NCBI GenBank assembly: GCA_030610765.1
Contig: JAUWRD010000005.1
Coordinates: 1 to 34,472 of the forward strand
Length of the DNA stretch: 34,472 nt
Source of the DNA: Actinomycetes bacterium
GTDB lineage: Bacteria > Actinomycetota > Aquicultoria > CAJVYJ01 > JAUVQD01
Reading direction: 5' to 3'
Shown here: one piece after another, positions 1-9,792 of the stretch
Layout: every line of letters begins with the position of its first letter
How positions within the stretch are numbered: the first letter of the stretch is position 1
The notes under the pieces: model-generated
The model's database searches: none
Seen by the model: the letters and a program-made list of their open reading frames with translations, nothing else
Told to the model about the DNA's origin: nothing
Translations under genes and position numbers: made by a program

Positions 1-372
1 ATCCTGCCATGCCGCGCCGGATTCCCTATAGGAATAAGTCTCGAAATTTTCGACCCGACTCCGCAAGAGATCATCTTAAACCCCGGGGACAAGATCCTGC
101 TTTACACAGACGGCGTTCATAGCGTTAGAGACAAAGACTCGAAATTCTTCTCCATAAGCCAGATATCAGCCTGGTTAAATGAGCACCGCGGACTCTCAGT
201 GGAACTACTCATGGATGAACTATTAGCCAAAGTTATCGAGTATAACGACGGCCCTCTTGCCGATGATGTCACCCTGCTCGGAATTGAAATGACACAAATC
301 CCGGAGGAAGACTCTGAGGACGTCGCCGAAATTCTAGATGATGGTGAAACAAGCAAAAAAACGACCGCCTAA
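1..372 (+). CDS. SpoIIE/PP2C-family serine phosphatase, C-terminal fragment (5' truncated by window)
   Basis: Frame 1 is open from base 1 to TAA at 370-372; translation includes ILLYTDGVHSVRD...GPLADDVTLLGIE, typical of PP2C/SpoIIE C-termini (YTDGV, DDxTLL). Confidence 0.75.
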   Translation: MLPCRAGFPIGISLEIFDPTPQEIILNPGDKILLYTDGVHSVRDKDSKFFSISQISAWLNEHRGLSVELLMDELLAKVIEYNDGPLADDVTLLGIEMTQIPEEDSEDVAEILDDGETSKKTTA

Positions 373-388
373 TCTTGATCGATCCGGA

Positions 389-1261
389 CTATCTCACAAT
401 TTTTGAAATCGCGAGCTCAAGAATGTCTTCCGCCCCTTTGGCTTTCAGCTCGGGCAATAACAAATTTACCTGGTTCTTTTCAACAACCGTAGATATCTCC
501 AGATATTCTGAGTTGTAAAGTTTCGAAATCGTCGGTTTTTTCATAGCCGGCAAAGCCGCAATCACATCATCTAAGCTCGTGGCCTGGACATTCATTGATA
601 GCAATACTTTTCCCCGAGCTTCCAATACACCCAAAAGCAGCGTCTTTATCTCGGTAATAGCCCGCCGTTTTCTAGAATCAGCCCATGCTTTTTTGTTGGC
701 AATCAACTTGGTTGTCGATTCCATAATCACGCCAATAATCTTCAGTTGGTTTCGACGAAGCGTCTGACCTGTTTCTGTTAGATCAACAATTACATCCATA
801 AGTTCGGGAACTTTGGCTTCAGTCGCTCCGTATGAAAAGAATATTTTCACGTCAATCCCAAGGTCATCAAAGTATTTCTTTGTTGTTTCGGGAAACTCGG
901 TCGAAACCCGGCTTCCGGTTGGAATCTCCTTGGGATCGTTGATCTTTGACCCTTCAGGTACGGCCACTACCATCTTCAGCTTGCCGGTGCCCGTCTTGGC
1001 ATACGGCATATCAGCCACCTCGACAACATCCGCGCCGCTTTCAGTGACGCAGTCTAGACCCGAGATTCCTACATCAAAATAGCCTTCTTCAACATAAACC
1101 GGAATTTCCTGGGGGCGCAAGATCTTGACTTTCGCAATCCGCGGATCATTGATGACCGGATTGTATTGGCGGGCTCCCTTTTTTATTTCTAAATCTGCCT
1201 GAGCAAACAAAAGAGCCGTCTGCTCCTCTAAGCTTCCCTTCGGTATCGCGATTTTTAACAT
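389..1261 (-). CDS. hisG: ATP phosphoribosyltransferase (long form with HisG C-terminal regulatory domain)
   Basis: 290 aa; MLKIAIPKGSLEEQT..., GISGLDCVTESGADVVEV, DLTETGQTLRRN, C-terminal ACT-like part. Confidence 0.93.
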   Translation of the reverse strand: MLKIAIPKGSLEEQTALLFAQADLEIKKGARQYNPVINDPRIAKVKILRPQEIPVYVEEGYFDVGISGLDCVTESGADVVEVADMPYAKTGTGKLKMVVAVPEGSKINDPKEIPTGSRVSTEFPETTKKYFDDLGIDVKIFFSYGATEAKVPELMDVIVDLTETGQTLRRNQLKIIGVIMESTTKLIANKKAWADSRKRRAITEIKTLLLGVLEARGKVLLSMNVQATSLDDVIAALPAMKKPTISKLYNSEYLEISTVVEKNQVNLLLPELKAKGAEDILELAISKIVR

Positions 1262-1276
1262 TTTTCTACCTCCAAT

Positions 1277-4141
1277 TTATGATCCTGACTTTTTACTCCT
1301 GCCCTTGCCCAGGCTGGCGGACAAATATTGGCCGGTGTATGAATTTTTATTCGCCACGATTTCCTCGGGTGTCCCGATTGCGATTATCTCGCCGCCCTTA
1401 TCGCCGCCTTCCGGCCCGAGGTCGATTATATGATCAGCGCTTTTTACCACATCTAAGTTGTGCTCGATAACAAGAACGGTATTCCCGGTATCAACCAAAC
1501 GCTGAAGCACTTTTAACAATCTGGCAACGTCCGCGAAGTGAAGTCCTGTCGTCGGCTCATCCAAAATATAGAACGTCTTGCCTGTAGCCACCCGGCTGAG
1601 CTCCGCGGCAAGCTTTACTCTCTGTGCTTCGCCTCCAGACAAAGTCGGCGCCGGCTGTCCTAGCTTTACATATCCGAGACCAACATCATATAAGGTAACT
1701 AAGCGTCTCTTTATCTTTGGTATATTAGCAAAAAATGCCACAGCCTCCTCGATTGACATATCCAAGACATTAGCTATGTTTTTGCCTTTAAACTTAACTT
1801 CAAGTGTTTCTTCGTTGTAGCGTTTACCCTTGCAAACTTCGCACGGGACGTAAACATCAGGCAAAAAATGCATCTCTATCTTTATTGTCCCGTCACCCTG
1901 GCAAGCTTCGCAGCGACCGCCCTTGACGTTGAAACTAAAACGACCGGGCTTATAGCCGCGTATTTTCGCCTCTTCGGTGGCGGTAAAAACCATTCTGATC
2001 TCGCTAAATACCCCACTATAGGTAGCCGGATTTGAACGGGGCGTTCTCCCGATCGGCGATTGATCTATTTCGACGACTTTATCAACAAAAACCAGGCCCT
2101 CGAGAGCTTGATGGCGGCCAGGCCTTTCTCTTGATTTATGAAGCGCACCGGATAACGCCTTGGCTAGTGTATCGCTAACCAAAGTGCTCTTGCCTGACCC
2201 GGAAACACCGGTTACACAGATCAATTTTGCCAGAGGCAACCTAACATCGATATTTTTTAAATTGTGTTCAGTGGCGCCCTTAATAACCAATGCCTGGCCA
2301 TTACCTTCCCGCCGTTTTTCGGGGATCGGAATCTCAACTAGGCCGGTTAAATATTTGCCGGTTAAAGAGGCCGGATTATTCATAATTTCCTCAGGCGTAC
2401 CGAGAGCGACAATTTCTCCGCCAAGCGTCCCCGCGCCCGGTCCAATATCGACCACAAAATCGGCGTTGCGAATTGTGGCCTCGTCGTGTTCAACAACTAT
2501 TAGCGTATTACCGAGGTCTCTCAGCCTCTTTAAAGTTGTGATTAGCTTCGCGTTGTCCCGCTGATGAAGACCTATTGTCGGTTCGTCCAGAACATATAAG
2601 ACCCCCATCAACCCTGAGCCTATCTGGGTCGCCAGACGAATTCTCTGCGCCTCGCCTCCCGATAGGGTCGCGGCGGCGCGCTCTAGAGTGAGATAGCCAA
2701 GGCCAACATCGACTAAAAAGCGTAAGCGTTCTTTTACTTCTTTGATAATTCTAACCGCGATCAGCGCTTGGCGTTCAGACAGATTCTCCGGCAATTGATT
2801 AATGAAAACCAGCGACCTGGAAACCGGTAACTGGCAAAGCTGATAGATGTTGTGCCCGTCAATTGTAACCGCGAGGCTGGCAGGTTTAAGTCTGGCCCCT
2901 TCACACTTCGGACACTTATTAACTCTCATATATTGCTCAATTCGCGATCTGGAATAGCCGGAGTCTGTTGCCTTATATCGACGCATAAGATTCGGGATGA
3001 CCCCTTCATAGACAGAACTATAAGAACGATTGATATCATCGGAATCGATAAAACGAAGTTCCACTGTGGTTTTTGGCTCACCGTACAAAATCAGTTGTTT
3101 ATGTTCAGAACTTAATTGGCTAAAAGGCACTTTGGTATTGAAACCGGCAAGACGCGCTAGACCGGCTAATAGCTTGGGATAATAAGTTTGTTTACCCGCA
3201 AAAGGATGGATAGCTCCTTCGTCTATTGTCAACTCTTCGTTGGCAATGACTAATTCAGGATCTATCTCCGGCTTATTACCCAGACCGCCGCAGAAAGAAC
3301 AAGCCCCATAAGGGCTATTAAAAGAGAATTGTCTCGGCGCCAGCTCATCGAAACTAAAGCCACAATTTGAACACGCGAAACTCTCAGAGAACGACAAAAC
3401 GCGCCCCTGGTCTCCGTTGAGCAGCTCGATATTGACCGAACCTTCTGAAACCTTGAGCGCCAATTCAATTGAATCAGCTAACCTTCGTTTGATATCGGCC
3501 TTTTTGATTAGCCTGTCAACCACGACCTCGATAGTATGCGCCCGATTCTTATCGAGGGATATCTCGTCCTCAAGCAGCCTTACTTCACTATCAACTTTCA
3601 CCCGAGCAAACCCGTCGCGCCTAAGGTTATCAAGAACTTTTCGATACTCCCCCTTGCGACCGCGCACCAATGGCGCTAATACCTGGAATTTTGTATCCTC
3701 CGGCAACTCCATGACTTGACTTATTATCTGCTGGGCGGATTGTTTGGATATCTCAGCTCCGCAGTCCGGACAATGCGGCGTCCCTATCCTGGCGAAAAGA
3801 AGACGCAAGTGGTCGTATATTTCAGTAACCGTGCCCACTGTTGAGCGAGGATTCCTGCTAGTCGTCTTTTGGTCGATTGAGACAGCCGGCGATAGCCCGT
3901 CGATATGATCAACGTCCGGCTTATCCATCTGTCCCAAAAACTGACGGGCATACGATGATAGAGATTCCACATATCGCCTTTGGCCCTCGGCGTAGATAGT
4001 ATCAAAGGCCAGAGACGACTTGCCTGACCCGCTCAGCCCGGTCATGACGATGAGCTTATCGCGAGGAAGCTCAAGGTTGATGTTTTTTAAATTATGTTCG
4101 CGAGCTCCTTTTACGAAAATCTTGTCGTTTGGCACCAGCAA
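1277..4141 (-). CDS. uvrA: Excinuclease ABC subunit A
   Basis: 954 aa; [28 protein letters not shown], zinc-finger CxxC pairs, LSGGEAQR motifs twice. Confidence 0.97.
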   Translation of the reverse strand: MLVPNDKIFVKGAREHNLKNINLELPRDKLIVMTGLSGSGKSSLAFDTIYAEGQRRYVESLSSYARQFLGQMDKPDVDHIDGLSPAVSIDQKTTSRNPRSTVGTVTEIYDHLRLLFARIGTPHCPDCGAEISKQSAQQIISQVMELPEDTKFQVLAPLVRGRKGEYRKVLDNLRRDGFARVKVDSEVRLLEDEISLDKNRAHTIEVVVDRLIKKADIKRRLADSIELALKVSEGSVNIELLNGDQGRVLSFSESFACSNCGFSFDELAPRQFSFNSPYGACSFCGGLGNKPEIDPELVIANEELTIDEGAIHPFAGKQTYYPKLLAGLARLAGFNTKVPFSQLSSEHKQLILYGEPKTTVELRFIDSDDINRSYSSVYEGVIPNLMRRYKATDSGYSRSRIEQYMRVNKCPKCEGARLKPASLAVTIDGHNIYQLCQLPVSRSLVFINQLPENLSERQALIAVRIIKEVKERLRFLVDVGLGYLTLERAAATLSGGEAQRIRLATQIGSGLMGVLYVLDEPTIGLHQRDNAKLITTLKRLRDLGNTLIVVEHDEATIRNADFVVDIGPGAGTLGGEIVALGTPEEIMNNPASLTGKYLTGLVEIPIPEKRREGNGQALVIKGATEHNLKNIDVRLPLAKLICVTGVSGSGKSTLVSDTLAKALSGALHKSRERPGRHQALEGLVFVDKVVEIDQSPIGRTPRSNPATYSGVFSEIRMVFTATEEAKIRGYKPGRFSFNVKGGRCEACQGDGTIKIEMHFLPDVYVPCEVCKGKRYNEETLEVKFKGKNIANVLDMSIEEAVAFFANIPKIKRRLVTLYDVGLGYVKLGQPAPTLSGGEAQRVKLAAELSRVATGKTFYILDEPTTGLHFADVARLLKVLQRLVDTGNTVLVIEHNLDVVKSADHIIDLGPEGGDKGGEIIAIGTPEEIVANKNSYTGQYLSASLGKGRSKKSGS

Positions 4142-4170
4142 TACCTCAAATTGTATTTTGCTTTTTCATT

Positions 4171-4204
4171 TCAAAAACGGCCGGTTTTTACTCTACCGGC
4201 CGTT
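4171..4204 (-). terminator. Rho-independent terminator for the 77-aa gene
   Basis: Perfect 10-bp stem AACGGCCGGT / ACCGGCCGTT with 9-nt loop, followed on the minus strand by a T run. Confidence 0.8.
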
Positions 4205-4242
4205 AAGAAGGATTGGATAAAGTCGCTTTAGGAGAGTTTGGC

Positions 4243-4476
4243 CTACTTAGTCGGAGCGGTCCTGTCGATCTTTTCTCCTTTGCAAGCGTCACAAATAATA
4301 TCGTCCCAGTCAATTAACTCAACGATCTGGTTATTTTCAAGCTCTGCAACTTTATAACTTAGCCCCTCAGCGTTGAGCCTAATTCTTATCGGCCACTTGA
4401 CGTTCGCTATCCAGACTGATTCATCATCTTTCGTCGAACGACCACATTGCTTACAGGTTAAAACTTGTTCTGTCAA
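4243..4476 (-). CDS. Small putative zinc-binding protein with two CxxC motifs
   Basis: 77 aa; N-terminal CKQC and C-terminal CDAC; followed by a strong terminator. Confidence 0.65.
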   Translation of the reverse strand: MTEQVLTCKQCGRSTKDDESVWIANVKWPIRIRLNAEGLSYKVAELENNQIVELIDWDDIICDACKGEKIDRTAPTK

Positions 4477-4826
4477 TTTGTCGACACCTCCATCGCATCA
4501 ACAATATTACACTATGGACCCTAATCTAATAAAATGGATTTTTAATCGAGAACGCCGAGGGCGTCGACATCCAGGATATCGCGGTTTCCTACATTCACTA
4601 TTTTGATCGCGTGCGTGCCGAAGGCTGACTATTTTGAAGTGCTAGCCCGGCACCAGAATACGATAGAACCAAAATACCGCTTAAAGCTACGACTACGAAC
4701 TTCTAAAATCCTTTACTATTTGTATTCCGATATAGAATAATTTTATCACCTTTAAAGCACAGTTCAATACAAAAAGACAACTATTTACCTGCAGACATAG
4801 ATTATTTGACTCGGCTTTTTTAGCTC

Positions 4827-5474
4827 CTAAACCTTATCGAATCGGTAGCCAACTTGGCGGATAGTTTTGATAAGACCGGCCCGGCGACTGCCAAGCTTAG
4901 AGCGAAGACGACGTATGTGCACATCAACCGTGCGAGCCCCTCCATAATAATCGTATTCCCATACTTGATTAAGTAGGGCCTGGCGGGTCCAAACCCTGTT
5001 GGGATGCACTATCAGAAACTTCAAAAGCTCATATTCTTTAAAGGTCAACGCTAGCAACCGGCCGTCAACCCGCACCTCGTAAGTGTCAAGATCGACAACT
5101 AAGCCGCCAACTTCTATAAGTCCTATCTCAACCGGAACAGTGGCGAGTCGTTCTATTCGAAGGCGAAGCTCTTCCTCGCTAAACGGCTCCACTAAAAAGT
5201 CGTCGGCTTCGCGCAACCACGCCGAGCCTGGCATCGACTGCTGATCCAATAGCGCAACGACGGGCATCGGACCATCAGCAACAGCCGCTTTTCCCATTTG
5301 ATCAAAGTGTTTTTGTCCGGACGTGAGATCTATCAGCAGTACGTCATAGTCCAGAATATTTGAATCATCTATTCCAGCATGATCAAGAGCGGTCGCCAGA
5401 AACCCGGCACTCTCCAATTTCCGTGTCAGCTCTTTTGCTTTAGCCTCACTAGATACGACCGCTACTTTTACCAT
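4827..5474 (-). CDS. OmpR/GlnR-like winged-helix regulator with degenerate receiver domain
   Basis: 215 aa; C-terminus LTFKEYELLKFLIVHPNRVWTRQALLNQVWEYDYYGGARTVDVHIRRLRSKLG is a Trans_reg_C winged helix very close to actinobacterial GlnR as remembered; receiver lacks the acidic pair and the conserved Lys. Confidence 0.85.
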   Translation of the reverse strand: MVKVAVVSSEAKAKELTRKLESAGFLATALDHAGIDDSNILDYDVLLIDLTSGQKHFDQMGKAAVADGPMPVVALLDQQSMPGSAWLREADDFLVEPFSEEELRLRIERLATVPVEIGLIEVGGLVVDLDTYEVRVDGRLLALTFKEYELLKFLIVHPNRVWTRQALLNQVWEYDYYGGARTVDVHIRRLRSKLGSRRAGLIKTIRQVGYRFDKV

Positions 5475-5530
5475 AGACCCAACAATCTACCATAGGTCAG
5501 GCCAGTTTCTGCTCGTCAATCTAAGAACAA

Positions 5531-6862
5531 TTACAGTATCGATAAGTACCGATCGACTTCGTATTGACTGACTTGAGCCTTATAGGCGTCCCATTCAGCT
5601 TTTTTATTCCGGATAAAGTACTTATAAACGTGCTCGCCAAGCGCTTCTTTTAGGAGCTCACTACCTTCAGCAATTTCAATTGCCTCATGAAGATCTTGCG
5701 GCAGAGAATCGATATTAGCGGCTTTCCGTTCGGCCTCGGTCATATCATATATATTATCTGTCGCTTCAGGCGCGAGCTCATAGTTTTCCTTCATTCCCTT
5801 AAGACCGGCGGCGAGCATAACCGCAAAAGCAAGATACGGGTTGCACGCTGGATCAGGGCTTCTCAACTCTACCCTGGTCGCATGCTCTTTGCCCGGTTTG
5901 TACTGAGGTATTCTAACTAGAGCTGACCGGTTACGCCGCGACCAACACATATAGACCGGGGCCTCATAGCCTGGAACCAACCGCTTATAGGAATTAACCC
6001 ACTGGTTGCAGACCGCAGTTATCTCTTTGGCGTGCTTTAATATTCCAGCCACATACCCCTTGCCGGCCTTGGAAAGATGGTGTTCATCATCGGCGTCAAA
6101 AAAAATATTGTCGTTACCTTTAAATAGAGATTGATGGGTATGCATCCCGCTGCCGTTTTCACCAAATATCGGCTTCGGCATAAACGTGGCGTAAATGCCA
6201 GCTTCTTGCGCAATCTCTTTGACCGTCAAACGATAGGTCATGACATTATCGGCCATCGATAAGGCGTCATCGTAACGCAGATCGATTTCATGTTGGCTAG
6301 GTGCTACTTCGTGGTGACTGTACTCAACTGAAATACCCATTTCTTCTAAAGCAAAAACTGTTTCCCGGCGGTAATCGGTCGCCAGATCCAGTGGCGTCAA
6401 ATCAAAATAACCGCCCTTGTCTAAAAGTTTTGTATCTTTGCTATCTTCAAAGTAGAAAAATTCGAGCTCCGGGCCGACATACATAGTCAGACCCATATCA
6501 GCTGCTACTTTTAGGTTACGTTTCAAAACATATCGCGGATCGCCGGCGAAAGATTTTCCGTCCGGAGTTTGAATGTCACAAAACATACGAGCTACGCCCT
6601 GCTCGGAAGGACGCCAAGGCAAGACCGCGAATGTGTTCGGGTCAGGAATCGCAATCATATCTGACTCTTCTATTCTACAGAAACCCTCGATCGACGAGCC
6701 GTCAAAACCCATACCCTCGGAAAAAGCTGTCTCCAACTCTGCCGGCGTTATAGCAAAACTTTTCATGACACCAAGCACATCAGTAAACCAGAATCTGATA
6801 AACTTTATGTCCTGTTCTTTAACTGCTTTTAAAACATATTCTTGATCTTTCTTAACCGTCAT
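5531..6862 (-). CDS. glnA: Glutamine synthetase type I
   Basis: 443 aa; MGFDGSSIEGFCRIEESDM, GPELEFF, NGSGMHTHQSL, VPGYEAPVY, RVELRSPDPACNPYLAFA. Confidence 0.97.
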   Translation of the reverse strand: MTVKKDQEYVLKAVKEQDIKFIRFWFTDVLGVMKSFAITPAELETAFSEGMGFDGSSIEGFCRIEESDMIAIPDPNTFAVLPWRPSEQGVARMFCDIQTPDGKSFAGDPRYVLKRNLKVAADMGLTMYVGPELEFFYFEDSKDTKLLDKGGYFDLTPLDLATDYRRETVFALEEMGISVEYSHHEVAPSQHEIDLRYDDALSMADNVMTYRLTVKEIAQEAGIYATFMPKPIFGENGSGMHTHQSLFKGNDNIFFDADDEHHLSKAGKGYVAGILKHAKEITAVCNQWVNSYKRLVPGYEAPVYMCWSRRNRSALVRIPQYKPGKEHATRVELRSPDPACNPYLAFAVMLAAGLKGMKENYELAPEATDNIYDMTEAERKAANIDSLPQDLHEAIEIAEGSELLKEALGEHVYKYFIRNKKAEWDAYKAQVSQYEVDRYLSIL

Positions 6863-6892
6863 AGAGCGCTCCTTCGCCTAGGTATCAGCTAG

Positions 6893-6924
6893 ATATTAGC
6901 ACTAACATATTTCAAGTATGTTAA
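6893..6924 (-). promoter_or_regulatory. Putative glnA promoter: -10 TAATAT with an upstream GlnR-like half box TTAAC-N6-GAAAT
   Basis: Minus strand TTAACATACTTGAAATATGTTAGTGCTAATAT in the 63-bp gap between uvrB and glnA; contains palindrome TAACATA-N7-TATGTTA. Confidence 0.4.
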
Positions 6925-6925
6925 A

Positions 6926-8959
6926 TCATTTATTTTTTTTCGAGTCCGGGCCTTTTTTGGGTGGAAACTTCTTAACGATTTCCTTTTTTATACTGCTTAA
7001 CTGGTCGCGCACTTTCGCGGCATATTCGAAATCAAGATCTTCGGCTGCCTGTCTCATCTCTTCTTCAAGCCCCTGAACCAAACGATCAATATCTTCTTTC
7101 GGCAACTTTGATAGTTTCTCAAATACCGGCTCCTCGCCTTCCCAGGTAGCGGGCTCCTCGGCCACAGTGCCCGCTTGTACGAGATCAGCGACGGCCTTTC
7201 GAATGGTCTCCGGCTCTATATTATTCGCCTCGTTATAGGCGATTTGCTTTAGTCGTCGTCGGTTTGTCTCATCAATAGCGGTCTTCATCGAATCCGTCAT
7301 AACTGAGGCATACATTATTACTTCTCCGCTAACGTTCCGCGCCGCCCGGCCGATTGTCTGTATTAAAGACCCCGAGGACCTCAAAAATCCCTCTTTGTCG
7401 GCATCTAAAATCGCCACAAGCGAGACCTCCGGTAGATCTAGTCCTTCGCGCAGAAGGTTTATGCCGACTAGAACATCAAATTTACCTAATCGCAGATCTC
7501 TTAATATCTCAACGCGTTCAAAAGTTTTAATATCTGAATGAAGATATCTAACCTTGATTCCAACCTCCATCAGGTAATCGGCTAAATCCTCGGCCATTTT
7601 TTTGGTGAGTGTGGTAACAAGGACCCGCTCTTTGCTGGCAACTCTGCCCCTGATTTCATGAATCAGATCATCGATCTGTCCTTCAACAGGCCTGACACTT
7701 ATCTCGGGATCTATCAGGCCAGTCGGTCGAATAATCTGCTCAACAACTTGACTTGATGACTCGAGCTCCCAAGCCCTCGGCGTCGCGCTAACAAAGATGG
7801 CTTGAGAAACCTTAGAATCGAACTCTTCGAATTGAAGAGGCCGGTTGTCCCGGGCCGATGGAAGACGGAAGCCGTGCTCGATCAAATTTTCTTTCCTCGA
7901 TTGGTCGCCGGCGTACATTCCGTGAAGCTGAGGAACTGTCACATGAGACTCGTCGATAATAACTAAGAAATCTTTCTTAAAATAATCCAGAAGCGTAAAA
8001 GGCGGTTCACCCGGAGACCTTCCGTCAAAATGTCGAGAGTAATTCTCAATCCCCGAACAAAAACCCATCTCACGCATCATTTCCAGATCGTAATTAGTAC
8101 GCATCGACAGACGTTGAGCCTCAAGCAATTTCCCGACCTTCTCAAACTCAGCCAGTCTGATCTTCAGTTCCTTTTCAATGCTCATGATTCCAGCGTCTAA
8201 GCGTTCTTTGGACGTGACATAATGCGAGGCGGGAAAAACTGCCAGACGCTCAAGATCAGCCAAGACCTCTCCGGTAATCGGGTCGACTTTAAGCAAGCGC
8301 TCTACTGTGTCCCCAAAAAACTCTACACGAAAAGGGGCCTCCTCGTAAGTTGGAAATATTTCGAGGATATCGCCTCTAACCTTGAAAGTACCGCGGACTA
8401 AATTGTAATCGTTTCTCTGATACTGCATCTGCACGAGCTTCTTTAAGGTTTCGTCACGCCCAGCCGGAGCCCCCCGATGCAACCAGACTAAGTGCCCGAG
8501 ATATTCTTCGGGCGAGCCCAATCCGTAAATACACGAGACACTCGCGACAACGATAACGTCATCACGCGAAAGAACAGCTGATGTTGTCGCGTGCCGCAGT
8601 TTATCTATTTCGTCATTAATAGAAGCGTCTTTCTCTATATATGTATCTGTATGCGCTATATACGCTTCGGGTTGATAATAGTCGTAATAGCTGACGAAAT
8701 ACTCGACAGCGTTCTCTGGGAACAATCCCTTGAACTCAGAATACAATTGCGCGGCCAATGTTTTATTGGGGGCCATAACGAGAGTCGGTTTCTTAACCTG
8801 CTCAATTATGTTCGCCATAGTAAATGTCTTCCCCGAGCCTGTCACGCCCATGAGGGTCTGATGGCGAAACTTCTTTTTTGCGCCTGCTTTTAGTTTCTTG
8901 ATCGCCTGTGGTTGGTCGCCCTGAGGTTCATATAGTGAGACAAGTTTAAATTTGCTCAT
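6926..8959 (-). CDS. uvrB: Excinuclease ABC subunit B
   Basis: 677 aa; [39 protein letters not shown] motif at the C-terminus. Confidence 0.97.
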   Translation of the reverse strand: MSKFKLVSLYEPQGDQPQAIKKLKAGAKKKFRHQTLMGVTGSGKTFTMANIIEQVKKPTLVMAPNKTLAAQLYSEFKGLFPENAVEYFVSYYDYYQPEAYIAHTDTYIEKDASINDEIDKLRHATTSAVLSRDDVIVVASVSCIYGLGSPEEYLGHLVWLHRGAPAGRDETLKKLVQMQYQRNDYNLVRGTFKVRGDILEIFPTYEEAPFRVEFFGDTVERLLKVDPITGEVLADLERLAVFPASHYVTSKERLDAGIMSIEKELKIRLAEFEKVGKLLEAQRLSMRTNYDLEMMREMGFCSGIENYSRHFDGRSPGEPPFTLLDYFKKDFLVIIDESHVTVPQLHGMYAGDQSRKENLIEHGFRLPSARDNRPLQFEEFDSKVSQAIFVSATPRAWELESSSQVVEQIIRPTGLIDPEISVRPVEGQIDDLIHEIRGRVASKERVLVTTLTKKMAEDLADYLMEVGIKVRYLHSDIKTFERVEILRDLRLGKFDVLVGINLLREGLDLPEVSLVAILDADKEGFLRSSGSLIQTIGRAARNVSGEVIMYASVMTDSMKTAIDETNRRRLKQIAYNEANNIEPETIRKAVADLVQAGTVAEEPATWEGEEPVFEKLSKLPKEDIDRLVQGLEEEMRQAAEDLDFEYAAKVRDQLSSIKKEIVKKFPPKKGPDSKKNK

Positions 8960-9545
8960 GTCTTAATTTCTCAAAAGCTATTTTGGCTTGGTCTTCAAGC
9001 AATTCCGGTGTCCCTTTGTTGATAATAATTAGGTCCGCGTGAGTTAGGCGTTCGCTTTCAGATATTTGAGAGGCAACTCTCGCCTGGGCCTCTTCCATAG
9101 TCAAGCCCATCTTCAATAATCTGCCCACCTGAAGATCAGGGCTGGTCGAGACAACCACGACTACATCGAACAATCCGACCATGCCTGCTTCAACTAATAA
9201 TGGAACTTGAACAATCCCGATTTCATGATTCTCTTGGCGCCACTGGCTCAGAGTCTCTTTGACGCGTTCTATAACGATGGGATGAACTAGCCGGTTGAGT
9301 ACTTCGAGTTGAGAAGGATTACCGAATACCTCGGCAGCCAGTAAAGCTCTATCAATTGATCCATCTTTATCTAATATTTTATCGCCAAAATGGCTCCTCA
9401 CCTTCGCAAAAACAGGCGTATCCCTGGCAATTGCTTTTTGAGCTAATAAGTCGGTATCCAGGCACTTAGCCCCATATTCAGCGAAATAACCCGCTATTCT
9501 ACTCTTCCCGCTGGCAATCCCACCTGTTAATCCCACTGCAAGCAC
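8946..9545 (-). CDS. coaE: Dephospho-CoA kinase
   Basis: 199 aa; [14 protein letters not shown]-loop, [15 protein letters not shown]; overlaps uvrB by 14 bp. Confidence 0.94.
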   Translation of the reverse strand: MLAVGLTGGIASGKSRIAGYFAEYGAKCLDTDLLAQKAIARDTPVFAKVRSHFGDKILDKDGSIDRALLAAEVFGNPSQLEVLNRLVHPIVIERVKETLSQWRQENHEIGIVQVPLLVEAGMVGLFDVVVVVSTSPDLQVGRLLKMGLTMEEAQARVASQISESERLTHADLIIINKGTPELLEDQAKIAFEKLRHEQI

Positions 9546-9647
9546 TGTGTGTCCCCCAATTTGTTCGCCGCTAACTAATAATACTATAAGCTTTAAACCT
9601 TGATCCTCATTTTTCCGCTTGTATTTGGTTATTATGGCCTTTAGGTC

Positions 9648-9677
9648 TTGTAGTTATCAGCAGGTTTAATGTATAAT
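9648..9677 (+). promoter_or_regulatory. Putative rpsA promoter (TTGTAG-N18-TATAAT)
   Basis: -35 TTGTAG, 18-bp spacer, perfect -10 TATAAT in the coaE/rpsA divergent gap. Confidence 0.5.
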
Positions 9678-9792
9678 TTTGTCGGTTCATATTCCAGGTT
9701 GACTTATCCGTTTCAGCCATTTGATGCGTAACAGATATGTTTGTTAACGAGACCCTGGAGAACCAAGAAATTTTTAGGGGGCCAAGATTTAG

